Position numbers and translations under genes: made by a program. This document shows positions 53,426 to 61,915 of a stretch of 64,000 nucleotides of DNA, one piece after another. Within the stretch, counting starts at the first letter, position 1; each line of letters begins with the position of its first letter. Below the pieces are notes generated by a model. It was not told where the DNA came from. It worked only from the letters and a program-made list of their open reading frames with translations, and searched no databases. This stretch comes from BOG-938 sp035524315 (GTDB taxonomy: Bacteria; Pseudomonadota; Alphaproteobacteria; Caulobacterales; Caulobacteraceae). The stretch covers positions 8,283 through 72,282 of the forward strand of contig DATKPD010000079.1 in NCBI GenBank assembly GCA_035524315.1, written 5' to 3'.

Positions 53426-56400
53426 GCGATCCGTCCGACCACGACCACCCGCCCGACCCGGCCGCAGCCCCGGCCAAGCCCGCGCGTCAGTCGTTCTGGC
53501 GTCGCCGGTTGCGGCCGCATTCTCCGCTCGGCTGGCTGGTCGAGGCGGCGATGGTGCTCGTCCTGGCCCTCGGCGTTGGCCTGGTCGTGCTGCGCTTCGG
53601 GCCGCTTACCACCGAGATTCGAGCGCTGATCGAATCCCAGATCAATGGCTTCCAGGTCGGGCCGCTCGGCCGCCTGCGGGTGCGCGGCGTGCGCGGCGAC
53701 ATCTTCGACCGTTTCACCATCCGCCAGCTGACCTTGACCGACGCCAACGGCGTGTGGATCGAGGCCGATGATGCGGCCGTCGCCTGGCGGCCGGGCGAAC
53801 TTCTGTTCGGCCGGCTGCATGTGCAGTCCCTGGCGGTGGGCAAGATCACCGTGTTCCGCGCGCCGGTGTTGGCCCCGCAGAAGCCACAGGGCCCGGGCCC
53901 GCGACTGTCGCTGCAGTTCGACGCTCTCAAGATCCGTGTGCAGACCGAACCGGCCTTCAGCCAGACGCGCGCGGTCTACGATCTGGCCGGGCGCCTGGAC
54001 CAGGAGGCGCGCGGGCGCGCCACCGCGAGCCTCGCCCTGACCAGCGTGCTGCGACCGGGCGACTACCTGAACGCCGTCTACGACCTTGGCCGCACCCAGA
54101 CGCTCAAGCTCGACGTCGAGGGACGCGAGACGCGTGGCGGCGGCATCGCCGGCGCCTTGGGCCTGGCCGCCGACAAGCCGTTCGCGCTCAGCGCCCACCT
54201 CACGGGGCCGCCCAGCGCGCGCCTGCTGTCCGCGGTGGCTCGGTCCGGCGCCGATACGCCCCTGACCGTCCAGGGCGCGTGGGGGCCGGCGGGCGGGCGG
54301 ATCGAAGCGCGCCTGATGCTGCTGCAGTCGCGTTGGACGGCGGGCTGGGCCGGTCCCTTCGGGCCCCAGGCCGACCTGTCGCTCGCCGCCAAACAGGCCG
54401 GCAAGTCGCTCTATAACCTCGACGCGGCGCTCAGGAGCGACAACCTGGTCCTGACCGCGCGGGGCCCCATCGACGCGGCCAAACAAACGACCAAGGGCCT
54501 GACGGCCAGCCTGACCATCGCCAACCTGGCCAAGCTCACGCCCCAGCCGGTGATGGGCCGAGGGCAATTCGCCGGCACCCTGTCCGGCTCGATGAGCAAT
54601 CTGAAGCTGGCCGGCCAGGTCCAGGTAGCTGACTTCAACTTCCTCGACTGGCGCCTGGCGCGCTTGGCTGGCCCCGCGACCCTGGCCTGGAAGAACCGGC
54701 AACTGGCGGTCCAGGCGTCCGTCGCGGGAACCGGCGGGGCGGGCTCCAGCCTGATGGCCCTGGCCGGCGGTCCCACCCCCACCGGCAAGATCGACCTGTC
54801 GATCCTGTCGGACGGCCGCGTGCTGATCCGCTCGATGTCGATCCTGGGCAAGGGCGTCAAGGTGGCGGGCGAAGGGGGGGAGAACATGCTGGGCGGCGGC
54901 CTGACGTTCAAGGGGCAGATGCTGGCGCCCGACGTGGCCACCCTGCATTCAGGCGGCGCGGGGTCGTTCGAGGGCAGCTGGTCGGCCGCGCAATCCACCG
55001 CGCCTGGCGCGCCCTGGACCTTCGCGGTCGAGGCGCATGGCGACAAGTTCGCCACGGGCGTCGCGGGCCTGGACGCCCTGCTCGGGACCGAGCCGCGGTT
55101 CTCCGGCGCGGCCGGCTTTGTGGGCGACGACGTGTCGTTCAGCAAACTGAGCTTGCAGGGCGCCAAGGCGCAGGCCGACGCCCAGGGCGACTGGAAGCTG
55201 GACGGCTCGCTCAAATTCGGCCTGTCCTGGCAGGCCGACGGCCCGATCGCCCTCGGTCCCCTGGAGCTTGACGGCAAGGCCAAGGGCGCGGGCGAGCTGA
55301 CCGGCGCCCTCGGGGCGCCCCGGCTTGATCTGCAGTCGGACCTGGAGCGGGTGGACTTGCCCAATCTCACCGTCAAGGCGGCCAAGCTGGCGCTAAGCTA
55401 TGTCGCCCTTCCCGACGGCGCGGACGGCCACGTGAACCTGACGGGCCAGAGTGATTACGGCCCCGCGCGCCTGGCGTCCGACTATCGCCTGGCGCCGCAT
55501 GGCGTGGTTCTGACCGGCCTGGACGTCGATGGCGGGGGCGTGCGCGCCAAGGGCCAGATCGCCCTGATGGACGAGGGTCAATCCACCGCCGACCTGTCGG
55601 TGCAGGTCGGGCCGGGCGCGGTGCTGACCGACGGCCAGATCGCCGGCCGGGTCAGCCTCAAGGCGGGGCAGGGCTCGACCCTGGCTGACCTGGACGTCGA
55701 GGCCAAGGGCGCGGTGCTGCGCGGCCCGGCGGTGGCGCTGGGCTCGGCCAAGCTCACTGCCCACGGCCCGATCGAGCGGCTGCCCTACCAGGTTCAGGCC
55801 GACGGGGCCCTGGCGCACGCGCCGATGAAGCTGACCGGCTCGGGCCTGTTCCAGGCCGACCCGCACGGCGCCCAAGCCACCTTCGAGGGCTCGGGTCAGA
55901 TGCGCCGTTCGGACTTCCACACCCTGGAGCCCGCGCAGATTCGCATCGCCGACAACGCGAACTCGGCCCGCCTGCGCCTGGCCCTGGGCGGCGGCCGAGC
56001 CGAATTCGACGGGCGCGAGGGCGGCGGCGCGGCCAGCGTCAAGGCGGTGCTGACCGGCGTGGACCTTGCGTTCGTATCCGAGGACTTCACCGGTCAGTTC
56101 GACGCCAGTCTCGATCTCAACGGCAAGGGCTCGTCGTTGCAGGGCGCGCTGCAGGCCGCGCTGAAGAACGCCCACAGTCGCGACGCCGGCGCGGGCCTGT
56201 CGATCGACGGTCAGGTCAAGGCCCAACTGGCCGACGACAAGGTCACGGTCCAGACCGAGCTGCAGGGCGGCTCGGGCCTGAAATCCACCGCTGCGTTCGT
56301 CCTTCCGGCCCAGGCCTCGGCCGCGCCGTTCAACATCGCCCTGGTGCGCGACCGGCCCATGCAGGGCCATTTCGAGGCCGATGGCGAGGTTCAGCCGCTG

Positions 56401-57753
56401 TGGGACCTGTTTCTGGGCGGCGAACGCAGCCTGGGCGGGGTGCTGTCGGCCAAGGCCGACTTCGCCGGCACCCTGGCCGATCCCAAGATCACCGGCCGCG
56501 CGGACCTGACCGGCGGGCGCTTCGAGGACTTTCCCACTGGGCTGAAGCTGCGCGACGCCGCCTTCGGCGCCTCGCTCAACACCGACACCATCGTGGTCGA
56601 CAGGTTCAGCGGCGCTGACAACCAGAAGGGGACCATCGCCGGCAGCGGCCAGATCAGCCTGGCGCGCGGCGGCGCCAGCAGCCTGCTGATCAAGCTCAAC
56701 AACTTCCGCCTGGTCGACAACGACACCGCCACCGCCAACGCCACCGGCGACGTCACCATGGTGCGCGGGGCCGATGGGCGCGGGCGCATCAGCGGCGCCC
56801 TGCAGGTGGTGGGGGGCGCGATAAACGCCGCGGCCAAGACCAGCCCCGACATTCCCACCGTGGCCGTGGTCGAGAAGAACCGGCCGTTCAATCTGCAGGA
56901 ACAGCTGCAGCCGGCGACCGCCAGCGGCCAGAGCGGCGTCGATCTGGACATCACGCTGAACGCCAGCAAGGGCCTCCTGGTCAAGGGCCGAGGTCTCGAC
57001 ATGGACATGTCGATCGACGCCAAGGTCACCGGAACCAGCGACAAGCCGATCCTGTCGGGCCAAGCGCGCGTGGTGCACGGCGACTACGACTTCGGAGGCC
57101 AGCGGTTCACCTTCGACGACCGCGGTACGGTGCAGCTGTCCAACGACCCGGCCCAGATTCGCCTGAACCTCACCGCCACGCGCCAGGACCCCAACCTCAC
57201 GGCCGTGATCAACATCCAGGGCACCGCGGCCAAGCCCCAGATCACCCTTAGCTCGACCCCGGTTCTCCCCAACGACGAGGTGCTGTCCCAGGTGTTGTTC
57301 GGATCGTCCGCCGCCCAGCTCAATCCGCTACAGGCCGCCGAGCTGGCCTCGGCCCTCACCGCCCTGGCCTCCGGCGGCGGCTTCGACGTGATCGGCGGCA
57401 TCCGCAGCTTCGCCCGGCTCGACCGCCTGGCCCTGATCAGCGACAGCGCCACCGGCAGCGTCGGCGTGGCCGGCGGCAAATACCTGACCGACCGGGTCTA
57501 TGTGCAGGTGGCGGGGGGCGGACGCGATGGTCCCAGCGCCGAGGTCGAGTACCGCATCACCAGCAACCTCTCGCTGGCCTCGCGCCTGGGCAGCGTGGTG
57601 CCCGTGACGGCCACCTCGGCCGTGCCAGGAACCACCACGATCAACGATACCGGCTCCAGCATCTCGATCCGCTGGCACCACGATTTCCACGATCCGGCGC
57701 CCAAAGCGCCGCCCAAAGCGCTGACCGGACCGGCGACCCAGCCCGCTGGCTAG
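53422..57753 (+). CDS. tamB: Translocation/assembly module protein TamB (DUF490)
   Basis: A 1443-residue periplasm-spanning protein. A cytosolic head and one membrane anchor (about residues 34-58) are followed by long repetitive beta-strand (hydrophobic groove) sequence. The C-terminal DUF490 domain has VHGDYDFGGQRFTFDDRGTV, LTATRQDPNLTAVINIQGTA and PNDEVLSQVLFGSSAAQLNP. TamB bridges the inner and outer membrane and moves lipids or assists barrel assembly with TamA. The TTG start overlaps the tamA stop by four bases. The length is a little above E. coli TamB (1259). A Pro/Ala tail ends the protein. Confidence 0.95.
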   Translation: MSDPSDHDHPPDPAAAPAKPARQSFWRRRLRPHSPLGWLVEAAMVLVLALGVGLVVLRFGPLTTEIRALIESQINGFQVGPLGRLRVRGVRGDIFDRFTIRQLTLTDANGVWIEADDAAVAWRPGELLFGRLHVQSLAVGKITVFRAPVLAPQKPQGPGPRLSLQFDALKIRVQTEPAFSQTRAVYDLAGRLDQEARGRATASLALTSVLRPGDYLNAVYDLGRTQTLKLDVEGRETRGGGIAGALGLAADKPFALSAHLTGPPSARLLSAVARSGADTPLTVQGAWGPAGGRIEARLMLLQSRWTAGWAGPFGPQADLSLAAKQAGKSLYNLDAALRSDNLVLTARGPIDAAKQTTKGLTASLTIANLAKLTPQPVMGRGQFAGTLSGSMSNLKLAGQVQVADFNFLDWRLARLAGPATLAWKNRQLAVQASVAGTGGAGSSLMALAGGPTPTGKIDLSILSDGRVLIRSMSILGKGVKVAGEGGENMLGGGLTFKGQMLAPDVATLHSGGAGSFEGSWSAAQSTAPGAPWTFAVEAHGDKFATGVAGLDALLGTEPRFSGAAGFVGDDVSFSKLSLQGAKAQADAQGDWKLDGSLKFGLSWQADGPIALGPLELDGKAKGAGELTGALGAPRLDLQSDLERVDLPNLTVKAAKLALSYVALPDGADGHVNLTGQSDYGPARLASDYRLAPHGVVLTGLDVDGGGVRAKGQIALMDEGQSTADLSVQVGPGAVLTDGQIAGRVSLKAGQGSTLADLDVEAKGAVLRGPAVALGSAKLTAHGPIERLPYQVQADGALAHAPMKLTGSGLFQADPHGAQATFEGSGQMRRSDFHTLEPAQIRIADNANSARLRLALGGGRAEFDGREGGGAASVKAVLTGVDLAFVSEDFTGQFDASLDLNGKGSSLQGALQAALKNAHSRDAGAGLSIDGQVKAQLADDKVTVQTELQGGSGLKSTAAFVLPAQASAAPFNIALVRDRPMQGHFEADGEVQPLWDLFLGGERSLGGVLSAKADFAGTLADPKITGRADLTGGRFEDFPTGLKLRDAAFGASLNTDTIVVDRFSGADNQKGTIAGSGQISLARGGASSLLIKLNNFRLVDNDTATANATGDVTMVRGADGRGRISGALQVVGGAINAAAKTSPDIPTVAVVEKNRPFNLQEQLQPATASGQSGVDLDITLNASKGLLVKGRGLDMDMSIDAKVTGTSDKPILSGQARVVHGDYDFGGQRFTFDDRGTVQLSNDPAQIRLNLTATRQDPNLTAVINIQGTAAKPQITLSSTPVLPNDEVLSQVLFGSSAAQLNPLQAAELASALTALASGGGFDVIGGIRSFARLDRLALISDSATGSVGVAGGKYLTDRVYVQVAGGGRDGPSAEVEYRITSNLSLASRLGSVVPVTATSAVPGTTTINDTGSSISIRWHHDFHDPAPKAPPKALTGPATQPAG

Positions 57754-58529
57754 TTCAGCATGAAGCGCAGGCCGGCGGCGACCGACGCCTGATCCGGCGT
57801 GCCGCCCTGGCGCACGATTGGGCTCGATGCGGCGTGGTCGAGCAGGCGGTCGTAGTCGCCGTGCAGCGTCAGCCGCCAGCGCGATAGCAGCTTGTATTCC
57901 ACACCTGCCTCAATGCCGGCCGACAGCGGGCCGCCGCGCGCCGTGTAGGCCGCGTTGAAGCGCGGGCTCGCCAGGGCCTCGCCCGGCGTCACGCCGAAAT
58001 AGGTGCCCATGTAGTGATCGTCGGCCCAGCTGAAGCGCGGGCCGGCCGACAGGGTGAACTTGCCTGGGTGGGTCACGAAGTCCGCCCCGGTGTTGATCAG
58101 CAGGCCGTCTTCCGAAACCAGGCCCTTCAGCGCCTCAACCCGCACACGCATCCAGGGGGTGGGCCAGATGTTGACGAACCCGCCGCCCTCGCCGGCATAG
58201 CCGATGTTGCGCATGCCCTGCAGGCCCTTGTTGTTGCCGCGGTTGTCAATCACCGCCGCGGCGATGCCGAACTGAACGATGCGGGTGTTGACCAGGGCGA
58301 AGCTGGCCGAATCGTCCTGGGCGTAAAAGTCGTCGAACTGCCACGGCTTGGTCAGGGCGATGTTGCCGCTGGGGAACACCGAATAGTATTTGCTGCCCTG
58401 CCAACTCGGCGCCGACGCCGCCTGCAGGCTGGCCGACAGGTGATAGCCGAAGAAGGTCATGGTCTGGGCCGAGGCGGTCCCGGCGGTCAGGGCGGCGCAG
58501 CTGGCGCAGGCGATCAGTAAAGCTTTCAA
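57750..58529 (-). CDS. MipA/OmpV-family outer-membrane protein
   Basis: A 259-residue beta-barrel of the MipA/OmpV family. The signal peptide LKALLIACASCAALTAGTAS ends before QTMTF. Family-like strands include NIGYAGEGGGFVNIWPTPWM and LSAGPRFSWADDHYMGTYFG, and the last strand ends GLRFMLN. MipA interacts with peptidoglycan enzymes in E. coli; OmpV-type proteins may be porins. The TTG at 58529 lies nine bases after GAGGGG and starts directly at the signal peptide; the frame upstream to 58565 is rejected. It overlaps tamB at the 3' end. Confidence 0.85.
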   Translation of the reverse strand: MKALLIACASCAALTAGTASAQTMTFFGYHLSASLQAASAPSWQGSKYYSVFPSGNIALTKPWQFDDFYAQDDSASFALVNTRIVQFGIAAAVIDNRGNNKGLQGMRNIGYAGEGGGFVNIWPTPWMRVRVEALKGLVSEDGLLINTGADFVTHPGKFTLSAGPRFSWADDHYMGTYFGVTPGEALASPRFNAAYTARGGPLSAGIEAGVEYKLLSRWRLTLHGDYDRLLDHAASSPIVRQGGTPDQASVAAGLRFMLN

Positions 58530-58648
58530 ATTCGACCCCTCGGTTCGACGCGGCGCTCGGTCCATCGTCGATCAAGCGCCGGCGACGCGGCTGAGTTCCA
58601 CTTCAGCATGCTTTTGCCGCGCTTGGCGCCGAATTAAGGCGGACGAAT

Positions 58649-59431
58649 TCAGTTCGCGCCGAACAGCACCGAGGTCATCGACAGGCTGCTCATGACTTCA
58701 TCGGTCAGGAACTCGATCCGCTCGTCAGGGTCGCGCGCGCCCAGCACATACAGCAGCGGATGATAGTGGTCCGGGTCGGGAAACGCCTTGGCCACATCGG
58801 GCAGGGCGCGATAGTCGATCAGGGCGCCGTCGTCGCCCTCGGCGATCTTGGCCTTGACCCGCTCGTTGAACGCCACGGCCCAGGCCGGCGTGGCCGCGCC
58901 GGGCCGCCAGTCGAACAGGCGCAGGTTGTGCACGATGTCGCCGCTGCCGATGATCAGCACGCCCCGATCGCGCAGGGGCTTCAGGGCCTGCCCGATGCGG
59001 TAGTGGCCTTCGGGGCTCAGGCGCGCGTCCATGCTCAGCTGCAGCACCGGAATGTCCTGCGCTGGATACATGGCGTTCAGCACCGCCCACGCGCCGTGGT
59101 CCAGGCCCCAGCTGTCGGCGTCCGCCCGCCCGACCGGCGCCAGCAGGGCGGCGATCTCCTGCGCCAGCGCGGGGTCGCCGGGCGGATTGTACTGCATGGC
59201 GAACAGCGCCGGCGGAAAGCCGTAGAAGTCGTGGATCGTCCTTTGCTGCGCCGCCGCGGTCACCAGCACGCCCTTGGTCTCCCAGTGCGCCGAGATCACC
59301 AGGATCGCCCGCGGACGCGGCAACCGCCGGCCCAGTTCGGCCCAGGCGCGGGTGAATGGGTTGTCTTCCAGGGCGTTCATCGGCGAGCCATGGCCCACGA
59401 ACAGCACCGGCATGCGCTCGGGAGTCGTCAT
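58649..59431 (-). CDS. ygiD: Class III extradiol dioxygenase, YgiD/DODA family
   Basis: A 260-residue metal-dependent ring-cleavage enzyme. Metal ligands are His14 (FVGHGSPMNAL), His49 (VISAHWETKG) and the later His in SGDIVHNLR. PDPDHYHPLLYVLGA is typical of the second half. YgiD-like proteins cleave catechols such as 4,5-DOPA; the physiological substrate is uncertain. The length matches. It is a single gene between the porin-like gene and a degraded remnant. Confidence 0.93.
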   Translation of the reverse strand: MTTPERMPVLFVGHGSPMNALEDNPFTRAWAELGRRLPRPRAILVISAHWETKGVLVTAAAQQRTIHDFYGFPPALFAMQYNPPGDPALAQEIAALLAPVGRADADSWGLDHGAWAVLNAMYPAQDIPVLQLSMDARLSPEGHYRIGQALKPLRDRGVLIIGSGDIVHNLRLFDWRPGAATPAWAVAFNERVKAKIAEGDDGALIDYRALPDVAKAFPDPDHYHPLLYVLGARDPDERIEFLTDEVMSSLSMTSVLFGAN

Positions 59432-59491
59432 GCCGCCAATATAGGCGATTTTACTGTAACCGCTAGTGTGGCGGATAGGGATTGGGACCGT

Positions 59492-59687
59492 TCAGCGCCG
59501 GACCATCTGAAGCAATGTCAGCGTGATTTCCGCCAGGATCAGACAGACGATGATCACCTCCAGGCGAAAGCGAGAGCGCGTCGCGCCGCTCCAACGCCGT
59601 CGTATCGATGCGCTCGCCCAACACCACGGCCTTGGCCGACAGGGTCGAATGGCCAGACGCGTTCGCGGCGGGGAGGGTGGCGGGCAT
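59492..59687 (-). pseudogene. Frameshifted C-terminal remnant resembling an RMD1/DUF155 protein
   Basis: On the minus strand one frame encodes AKAVVLGERIDTTALERRDAL, and a shifted frame continues FRLEVIIVCLILAEITLTLL before a TGA at 59492. Joined by one frameshift near the GCGCTCTCGC run, the two parts read like the end of RMD1/YagE (DUF155) proteins: helical segment, basic patch, then the terminal LE(V/I)II membrane helix. Nothing of the catalytic or N-terminal domain is present. The remainder may have been lost when the adjacent surface gene was inserted or rearranged. An alternative is random open frame, given the high GC. Confidence 0.45.
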
Positions 59688-59736
59688 GGACGCAGATGAG
59701 CACGGCTCGTGCTCCCGGCCCATGCCTGTTTTCGCG

Positions 59737-61599
59737 CTACCACAGTCGGTCGTTGCGCTGAGGCAGGTCCGCGGGATCCAAGGGAACCTCCACGGTGCAG
59801 ACGCTTCCCTGGGGCAGGCCGTTGTTCAGCATCCAGCGGTCGAGTCTGACCGGAGCATCTGTCGCCAAGGCGTCGCCCAAATCGTATCCCGGCGGCGTCC
59901 ATCCGCTCAGCCCGTTGACCGCCGGTTTTCCGCTCAGCGTGGCGGCAAGAGGGACGGTGTACGCATAGAAGAACAGCGTGCTGCGATAACGTCGGCCGGC
60001 CTCGGGATCCAGATAACGGTGCTCGGCTCGCCCGAACTTCACGTAATGATCCCAGGCGGGACCGGTCCAGTTGGCGGCGACATCGGGGTTGGCCGCCAAA
60101 TAGGCTTTGGCGTCAAACGCCGCCTGCGTAGTTACGACCGGAGGCGGCGGCAATAATCCAGGCGGAGCCACCACATAGAAGGCCGGGCATTGTGCCGGCA
60201 CGGCTACGGCCACGCGGCGGGCGATACGCTCTGCTTGGCTACCTGAATAGGCGTATCCCGTCCCCGCCTGCTCGAGGGCGCCAAAAGCAAGAGCGCACAC
60301 GAGTAGCGACCTCACCCAGCGCCGGCGCCGTTCGCACGCCCACAGCCGCTGCGTAACCAACGCCAAGGCGAGCGCGATGGACAGCATGATCAGCAGTTCC
60401 AAGCGCGAAACGGCTCTCACGCCGCTTAGGCCTGGGAAGCTTGTGTAAAACAGCCACCACAGTGAAAGATTGAGCGGCCAGCACAAAATGCTCAATTGCA
60501 AAATCGCGCTGACCACCAGGATCAGGGCGGCGCTGGACGCCCGGGAACCGAGCACGGGATTGAGAAAGGCGGCCCGGACACCGCTGATGGCGCCGATCGC
60601 CCACATCGTGGCGGCGCCCCACGCCAGGCCGACGACAACGCCGGAGCCGATACGCATTTCTGGCCAATTGCGATCCGCGCGCAGCGGAAAGTGACCAAAC
60701 AGCCAGCCCCAAATAAAATTTTCGCGTCCCATCCATTCCATGTCGGATGGATGGACGAGAAATTGGGTCACTTCGGGCCACGCCCGTCCGCCGCTCAGGC
60801 GCGCGACCGGCCGATAGACGTCGATGATGGGCGCTGCGAAGGCGGCTAGCAGCAAGCCCCCGCCGGCGAGGCTCCAAGCGTGGCGGCGCAAAACCGCAAC
60901 GATATGTCGACGAGAACTCGTCCGCGCTAAGCACAAACCTACTGTCAACGTCAGCGCGAGGGCGAAGAACAACGCATAGTAAGTCGTGGTGGATATAAGC
61001 AATGCGAACAGCAAGGCGAAGCCGGCTGAGAGGATCAATCCTTCCGCCTTTGTGATCGTCAATCCATCGCGCAGAATGCGCAAGGCAAGCAGGGCCAATA
61101 GGGGCAGGGGAAAGGTGAACTGGAGCTGTTCGTGGACCAGCTGCGCATAGCGGGGCCAGCCGAATGCGAAATAGTAGGCGCCGACGCAGCATGCCTCCGT
61201 GGCCAAGCCGAAGCCGCGCCTCAGGAAGCTGTAGCAGGCAGCGAACGCCAGGCCAGACAGAAGGACAAGCTGGGCGTTGACCGCAGCAAAGACCCCGAGG
61301 CCCAGATGGCGCAGGAAGACATGCAACGCGCCCATACCGAACAGCGCATCCGAATAGCCTAAGACGCCCCGCAGCGGGTAGAAGATGAGGGGCGAGCGCC
61401 AGTGGGCCTTGCCTTCCGCGACCGCGTTCCAGTGTTCCAATAGAAAGGCGATGAATCGACTATCGCCATTGTCTGCTTGCACCTGATCAAGGCCGCTGAG
61501 GATGCTATAGCGATGATAGATGAACAGGCCGAGCAAGCACACAAGCCACGGCGCGAGGGGTCTGAATCTCCGCGTGCGCGCTAGGCTGCTTGTCACCAC
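59737..61599 (-). CDS. Polytopic membrane protein, GT-C glycosyltransferase-like
   Basis: A 620-residue membrane protein with about 12 helices (residues 10-440). A first periplasmic loop with QADNGDSRFIAFLLEHW is followed by LSGLDQ-like and DMEWMGRENFIWGW loops. Acidic residues after the first helix suit the catalytic Asp of GT-C glycosyltransferases, but no family is certain. The C-terminal 180 residues are soluble. They include FDAKAYLAANPDVAANW and YVKFGRAEHR (residues 495-528), a motif found in secreted surface proteins, then beta-rich sequence. GTG start at 61599. It probably serves cell-surface polysaccharide or glycoprotein synthesis. Confidence 0.72.
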   Translation of the reverse strand: MVTSSLARTRRFRPLAPWLVCLLGLFIYHRYSILSGLDQVQADNGDSRFIAFLLEHWNAVAEGKAHWRSPLIFYPLRGVLGYSDALFGMGALHVFLRHLGLGVFAAVNAQLVLLSGLAFAACYSFLRRGFGLATEACCVGAYYFAFGWPRYAQLVHEQLQFTFPLPLLALLALRILRDGLTITKAEGLILSAGFALLFALLISTTTYYALFFALALTLTVGLCLARTSSRRHIVAVLRRHAWSLAGGGLLLAAFAAPIIDVYRPVARLSGGRAWPEVTQFLVHPSDMEWMGRENFIWGWLFGHFPLRADRNWPEMRIGSGVVVGLAWGAATMWAIGAISGVRAAFLNPVLGSRASSAALILVVSAILQLSILCWPLNLSLWWLFYTSFPGLSGVRAVSRLELLIMLSIALALALVTQRLWACERRRRWVRSLLVCALAFGALEQAGTGYAYSGSQAERIARRVAVAVPAQCPAFYVVAPPGLLPPPPVVTTQAAFDAKAYLAANPDVAANWTGPAWDHYVKFGRAEHRYLDPEAGRRYRSTLFFYAYTVPLAATLSGKPAVNGLSGWTPPGYDLGDALATDAPVRLDRWMLNNGLPQGSVCTVEVPLDPADLPQRNDRLW

Positions 61600-61915
61600 C
61601 GGAGCCGCTCAGTCCCCATAGACCGTCAATTCCCCGAAATTTTCGCCTGTCCGCGACGGGGACAATCGCCACGCACCCATCGTTGCATAGGCAATCGGAG
61701 AATCTGTGGCAAGTGGAAGGGAAGGCCGCGCTCAGCGAGCTGCGGCGATGGGGAACGGCGCCAAGTTACGTGCCCTGCTCGATTCGTGGCGGATTCGGGC
61801 GATTAGCCCGTTGACTGGACGAGAGGCCGTCTTGGTGAAAACAATGCTAGCCTCCTGCCGTCACCTTCAAAGCATCCCAGCAGTTCCGTCCGTAAACCGA
61901 TAATATGGATTCTGA
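61600..61915. other. 316-base intergenic region between divergent surface genes
   Basis: It contains the likely divergent promoters of the GT-C-like gene and the glycosyltransferase. TTGACT at 61811 and TGCTAG at 61845 are present but 28 bases apart, too far for a sigma-70 promoter. No RNA gene or attachment site was seen. Base composition shifts toward AT at the right end, from about 61860. Confidence 0.5.

Noticed and set aside
61811..61850. TTGACT and TGCTAG as a promoter for the right-hand glycosyltransferase
   Set aside because: The spacing of 28 bases is far from the 16-18 expected for sigma-70.
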